Part shown: positions 60,301 through 64,000 of the stretch, piece after piece | Layout: every line of letters begins with the position of its first letter | How positions within the stretch are numbered: the stretch's first letter is position 1 | Assembly (NCBI RefSeq): GCF_014851395.1 | Contig: NW_024040485.1 | Location: forward strand, 16,343,087 to 16,407,086 | Direction of reading: 5' to 3' | DNA length: 64,000 nt | Source of the DNA: Micropterus salmoides | Taxonomy: Eukaryota; Chordata; Actinopteri; Centrarchiformes; Centrarchidae | Position numbers and translations under genes: made by a program | The notes under the pieces: generated by a model | Told to the model about the DNA's origin: nothing | Databases searched by the model: none | The model's input: only the letters and a program-made list of their open reading frames with translations

Positions 60301-63300
60301 TTAACACTGCAGGATATCCCCATACAGTATTCAGTTGGCTTTTTTGTTCTGTAACCATAGCATTCAGCTGTCTCATCAAACATAATTTAATAATTCATAA
60401 AAACACACTGTACTGTTCACGCTACCCTGACCAGACACCAGGGATGTAATATTCACATTGCTCTAGAAATCATGTGCGACTCCCCCTCAGTATGGTTCAC
60501 TGCACAGCCCACTCAACACAATATCTTATTTTGGCTTGTTGGACTCACAAGTTGAATATTTGACCAGTCGTTGACATTAAATATTGGCACACCACCGTTC
60601 TATTGTCGATCTGTCTATTGATTTGCTTGGTTAAACAGAGGGCCACATGCAGAAGGATAACATTCACAGAATAGGTCAAAGACACCCAGTCGAGGTGAAG
60701 AGAAACAGGCCACACCGTATGCATCGCAGTGGAGCATTACTGAAGCAGCATTGATCGGCTTTGTAAATGGCTGTATATAGGAAAGAGTGATTGATTTGGC
60801 CCCTGTATTAATGCTGTTCACACCAAGCTATGTCCTGGTGGTCACACTGTTATTTCTCTCTTATTCTCTCTCTGTACACTACTGTGTATGTTTCCTTCTC
60901 CCAGGGCCCACATATAGGCTCGTGAAAAGCGAGGTTATGCAACAGCCCGGCCATTGGAACAAACTGCCATTTACTGAGGGTGAAAGGAGCAGTTAAGAAT
61001 GGCGAGGGACCCATTGTCAGCTGTCATTGGTATGCAGAGCACTGCAGTAATACTATTGGGACCCTCGTTGGTTTTGATCAAAATACGCTGTATCTTTACC
61101 CCCTGATCTGTGGGGAGCTTTCTTCTCCATGTTGCCCTCAAACTGCTCCAGTCATAGAGAACGACAGAAACAGCCCAGTCACGAGGCCCAAGGCCCGCCC
61201 GTGCATGTCACATGGAGGACCAAAACTATCAACGCTTAGAATGAAGCCAACTTTGTATTTTTTCTGTTCAAATCATGTGTTCAAAGGTACTCAGAATAAA
61301 ACTTGAGTAAACACTTCACTTGCAGAGTTGCAGGAAGAGCCTGAAATATGTTGTGCCAGTACAACCAGTATAATGAAAGGTGGACACCTAGTCAATAACA
61401 GTAACCATCGTTGTAGCATTTTCCTATGCAGTGAATAAGTGAATTGCATGTATTCTCACAAAGCAATCTGTAATCTCCTGAATAAACAGTGTTTGAATAA
61501 GAATTTGACACCTGCTGTCATCTGAACCGATGCAGATAACCAAAGCTCATTCTGGTTCATTTTAGCCTAAGCACAAGGATTCACTCCAGTTCAGTAAATC
61601 CTCCTTCTTCTTCCTCACAGTCTGTCTTTGGAAGCGGAGAGAACTGGGTTAGGGTTATATAACCAGTGTCTGTCCCCCTTTGAATCCTCAGCAGCTCGTC
61701 TTCCCCTAATCTTTTCAGCTTGATTACACCCTCCATCCCCCTCCTCTGCCGACTCATTCAACTGAGAGTGTTCTCACACACAAGCACATCCACACAGGAG
61801 CACATAAACGGAACGTCAGGATCCGCCACGCTCCGGTTTAGATCGGATGGGATGCTTGAGATTGCAGGTGTGAGCATGTGAAGGGCTGCAGCATATCGTC
61901 ATGACAAACGAGAAGACATGCGCCATGTCTGAGGTTAGCTGTACATGTTCATGTATCTTACCATCATGAACAATTAATCTCAGTCATTACTGCAGCTTGA
62001 TATCTGTGTGAACAAGAGCAATGTTACAATCTGCTGGAAGATGTCAACCAACAGAGACTGAACACTGATAATATTTGATGTACCAACAGCTTGTCAGTGG
62101 TTTCGTGCCACAGTCGTGCTGAAAGAAAACTGCTGATACAGTAGGTGTTCCTTCAGTTAATGTGGATGCAACTTGCAAATAGAGTCTTGTAAAAGAGACA
62201 AACAACATTTATTACTGCTTGTTTACAGCATATCTGTTTTTCTCTTTGATTTTCTGAAATTGCTGAGCAACAAAGGTCAACATTTGGATAGCTGCTGTAA
62301 TAAAAGAGAAATCCAGGTCAAAGGCTTAGACAGTGTGTCTGCGGAAAACGTTTATCATTACAAACAGGCTGTAAAAGAACTGTCACTTAATTTGAGCAAT
62401 AACAAAGTCTGCATTCATGTACTGTGGAACTATAAAACAGCCATTTGGCAATTGCTAAAAGGGATGGAAAGGCCGTGGGAAAGTAGTCGTAACAGTATGC
62501 AGACTTTGTTCTTGTGCTTTTTCAACTAAAAGTTCTTATAAAAATGGATTTTGAAAGAATTCTGAGGATGCATGGAGACACAGAGTTTTGAAGGTCAAAG
62601 GGTGGTTTCCCTTTGATCCCTAAAAGCGTAACTGTAGCGGTAAACCATGACCCCTCTCCCTGACCTTTGCTCACCAGGAGCGTAAAGATGTAAATATTCT
62701 CCTTAGGACACAGCCTACCCCCAAACCTGTGCACTTGGAGAAGACAGTAAATCTTCCAGCCTTCAGCTGGCTAAACATTTAATATGTTTTATGAGCCTAT
62801 TCACTCAAGGTCGACAGGCAGAAGCTACAGGAAGTAGGCATGTTTGGCAGTTCTGTGTAATGCAGCATAAACTTGCAAGTCGTTAAAAGGTTTGAGTGGA
62901 AAAATCTCAGTACTCAGTACCTCAGTACTTTTCATGTTTCCGAAAATATTAACTGTTCTAGTGCAGGCTTAATCACAGAAAATCCCATTAAATGCTGCTG
63001 ATACATGACAGCCTCTGTGTCTTGGCTGAGTTCCCCCCCCCTGGCTCATACAGTGACCAGCCTCAACCCACCATCTGCTGCTTCAAACTCTTACTGACAG
63101 TTTTTTACCTCATGGTTACTATAAATGTATGTAAAAATGTATCAGGCATCATAGCAGAATAGGGAAATAGACACAGACTCTTCTTTTGTTTTTATATATA
63201 TTATAAAACCAAAGTAAACAGGTTTTTATTGCCACAACACCCCCTTATAAATCAATCCCTATAGCCTTTAATTTTATGTACTGTCAACCAAGACTAAGTG

Positions 63301-64000
63301 GGTGTAGCACTCCAACTCACCAAAGGTCGGTTAAAATGAAGGGCAAAGATTTTAACCCACCTCTGACAGATGACTGAGAATCTTCACAGACCACACAACT
63401 ACTGGAACTCTAAATTTGTCATCTGCGAGCTGCCCGAGAAGGTGTAACGCACCTTAGATCTGGGCCTTTGTCATCTCATGAGCACAAGGGAGCTTTATCA
63501 GCATCATGGATATCTCTAATGATTTTGCATACCAGTAATCAATATGCAGCTGACAATGTCACCAAATTCACTTCACAGTATAGTCTATTACACCATTTGT
63601 TCTCTGATAGCCTCAACAATGTAGCCAACGGAGGCTTGTTCTGATCTACTGACATCTACTGGCTTGATGTAAAACAATTTATGTAACACTGAAACTCACA
63701 GATGGGGCTCTGGTGCCATCCAGTGGCAACAACTTTAAACACACATTAACGCTTGTGGAAGAGCCAGATGGAGCTCATATTGAGTTCTTTACTCAAGGCC
63801 ATCTTGATGTGATGTGTTAAGGCATGGGAGGGCAGTTCCTGTTCGCGTCTTCAGACCAGATTTTCAGCCAGACAAGCAGTAGATATTCACAGACGAGGTT
63901 TGCTGCTTCCAGGCTCTTATAGGTGCTGCTTTTCTCTGTTTAATCTTACTGTAAAATGAACATCTTTGGATCTTTCTGGCATTTTATAAACCAAATGATA
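60301..64000. other. Non-coding stretch to the window end
   Basis: No gene is supported in 3.7 kb. The longest frame (62,173-62,529, 118 codons) starts without an ATG and has no recognisable family. A short segment at about 63,369-63,391 repeats the end of the repeat at 44,297. A C8 run is at 63,034-63,041. Confidence 0.5.

Noticed and set aside
62173..62529. 118-codon plus-strand open frame
   Set aside because: Begins at a TTG, not an ATG; no recognisable domain and no supporting gene structure.
1..64000. CRISPR arrays, operons, phage or plasmid features
   Set aside because: No spaced direct-repeat array or prokaryotic gene structure is seen. Spliced gene structure and the repeat content show vertebrate nuclear DNA.

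Overview
The window reads as teleost fish nuclear DNA, most likely from a percomorph. One complete vertebrate intron-exon gene is present. The rest is AT-rich non-coding sequence with long CA/GT microsatellites and many interspersed repeats that I recognise as common in percomorph genomes. These include CR1/L2-type LINE pieces, a tRNA-derived SINE, an RTE-type tail, a solo LTR, hAT-like and TA-flanked MITEs, and several unnamed dispersed families. Repeat names come from memory of such families; no library search was possible.

The only gene I can support end to end is glutamine synthetase (glul), on the + strand at about 32.04-35.4 kb. It has a CCAAT/TATA promoter, a non-coding first exon, six coding exons with GT-AG introns, a 371-residue product with the metal- and substrate-binding residues in place, and a poly(A) signal. 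Its exon 1 carries an ATG in the same frame as the enzyme. The two are separated by two adjacent in-frame TAG codons.

Layout: 0-18 kb is non-coding, with microsatellites, a solo LTR nested in an older repeat (7.1-7.8 kb), a 21-bp minisatellite (10.6-10.9 kb) and stretches that look like conserved regulatory elements. A percomorph repeat lies at 18.0-18.7 kb and a near-perfect 79-bp hairpin at 21.9-22.0 kb. The segment 23.8-30.6 kb is the most puzzling part: two different blocks are each duplicated and interleaved, with two LINE fragments among them. It also holds several minus-strand pieces with open frames and splice-like ends that I cannot assign to a family. They could be remains of, or exons from, a lineage-specific gene. 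glul follows at 32-35.4 kb. Immediately behind it lies a repeat with a SINE inside it. The segment 36-64 kb is non-coding with a decayed LINE (44.9-46.1 kb), two structurally complete MITEs (46.4-46.7 and 48.4-49.2 kb), a T8G21 homopolymer (55.45 kb), compound dinucleotide repeats and more dispersed repeats.

I found no CRISPR, operon, prokaryotic or organellar feature, and no intact tRNA or rRNA gene. No novel multi-gene system can be claimed. The best leads are the duplicated 24-30 kb block with its orphan exon candidates and the interrupted N-terminal extension of glul.
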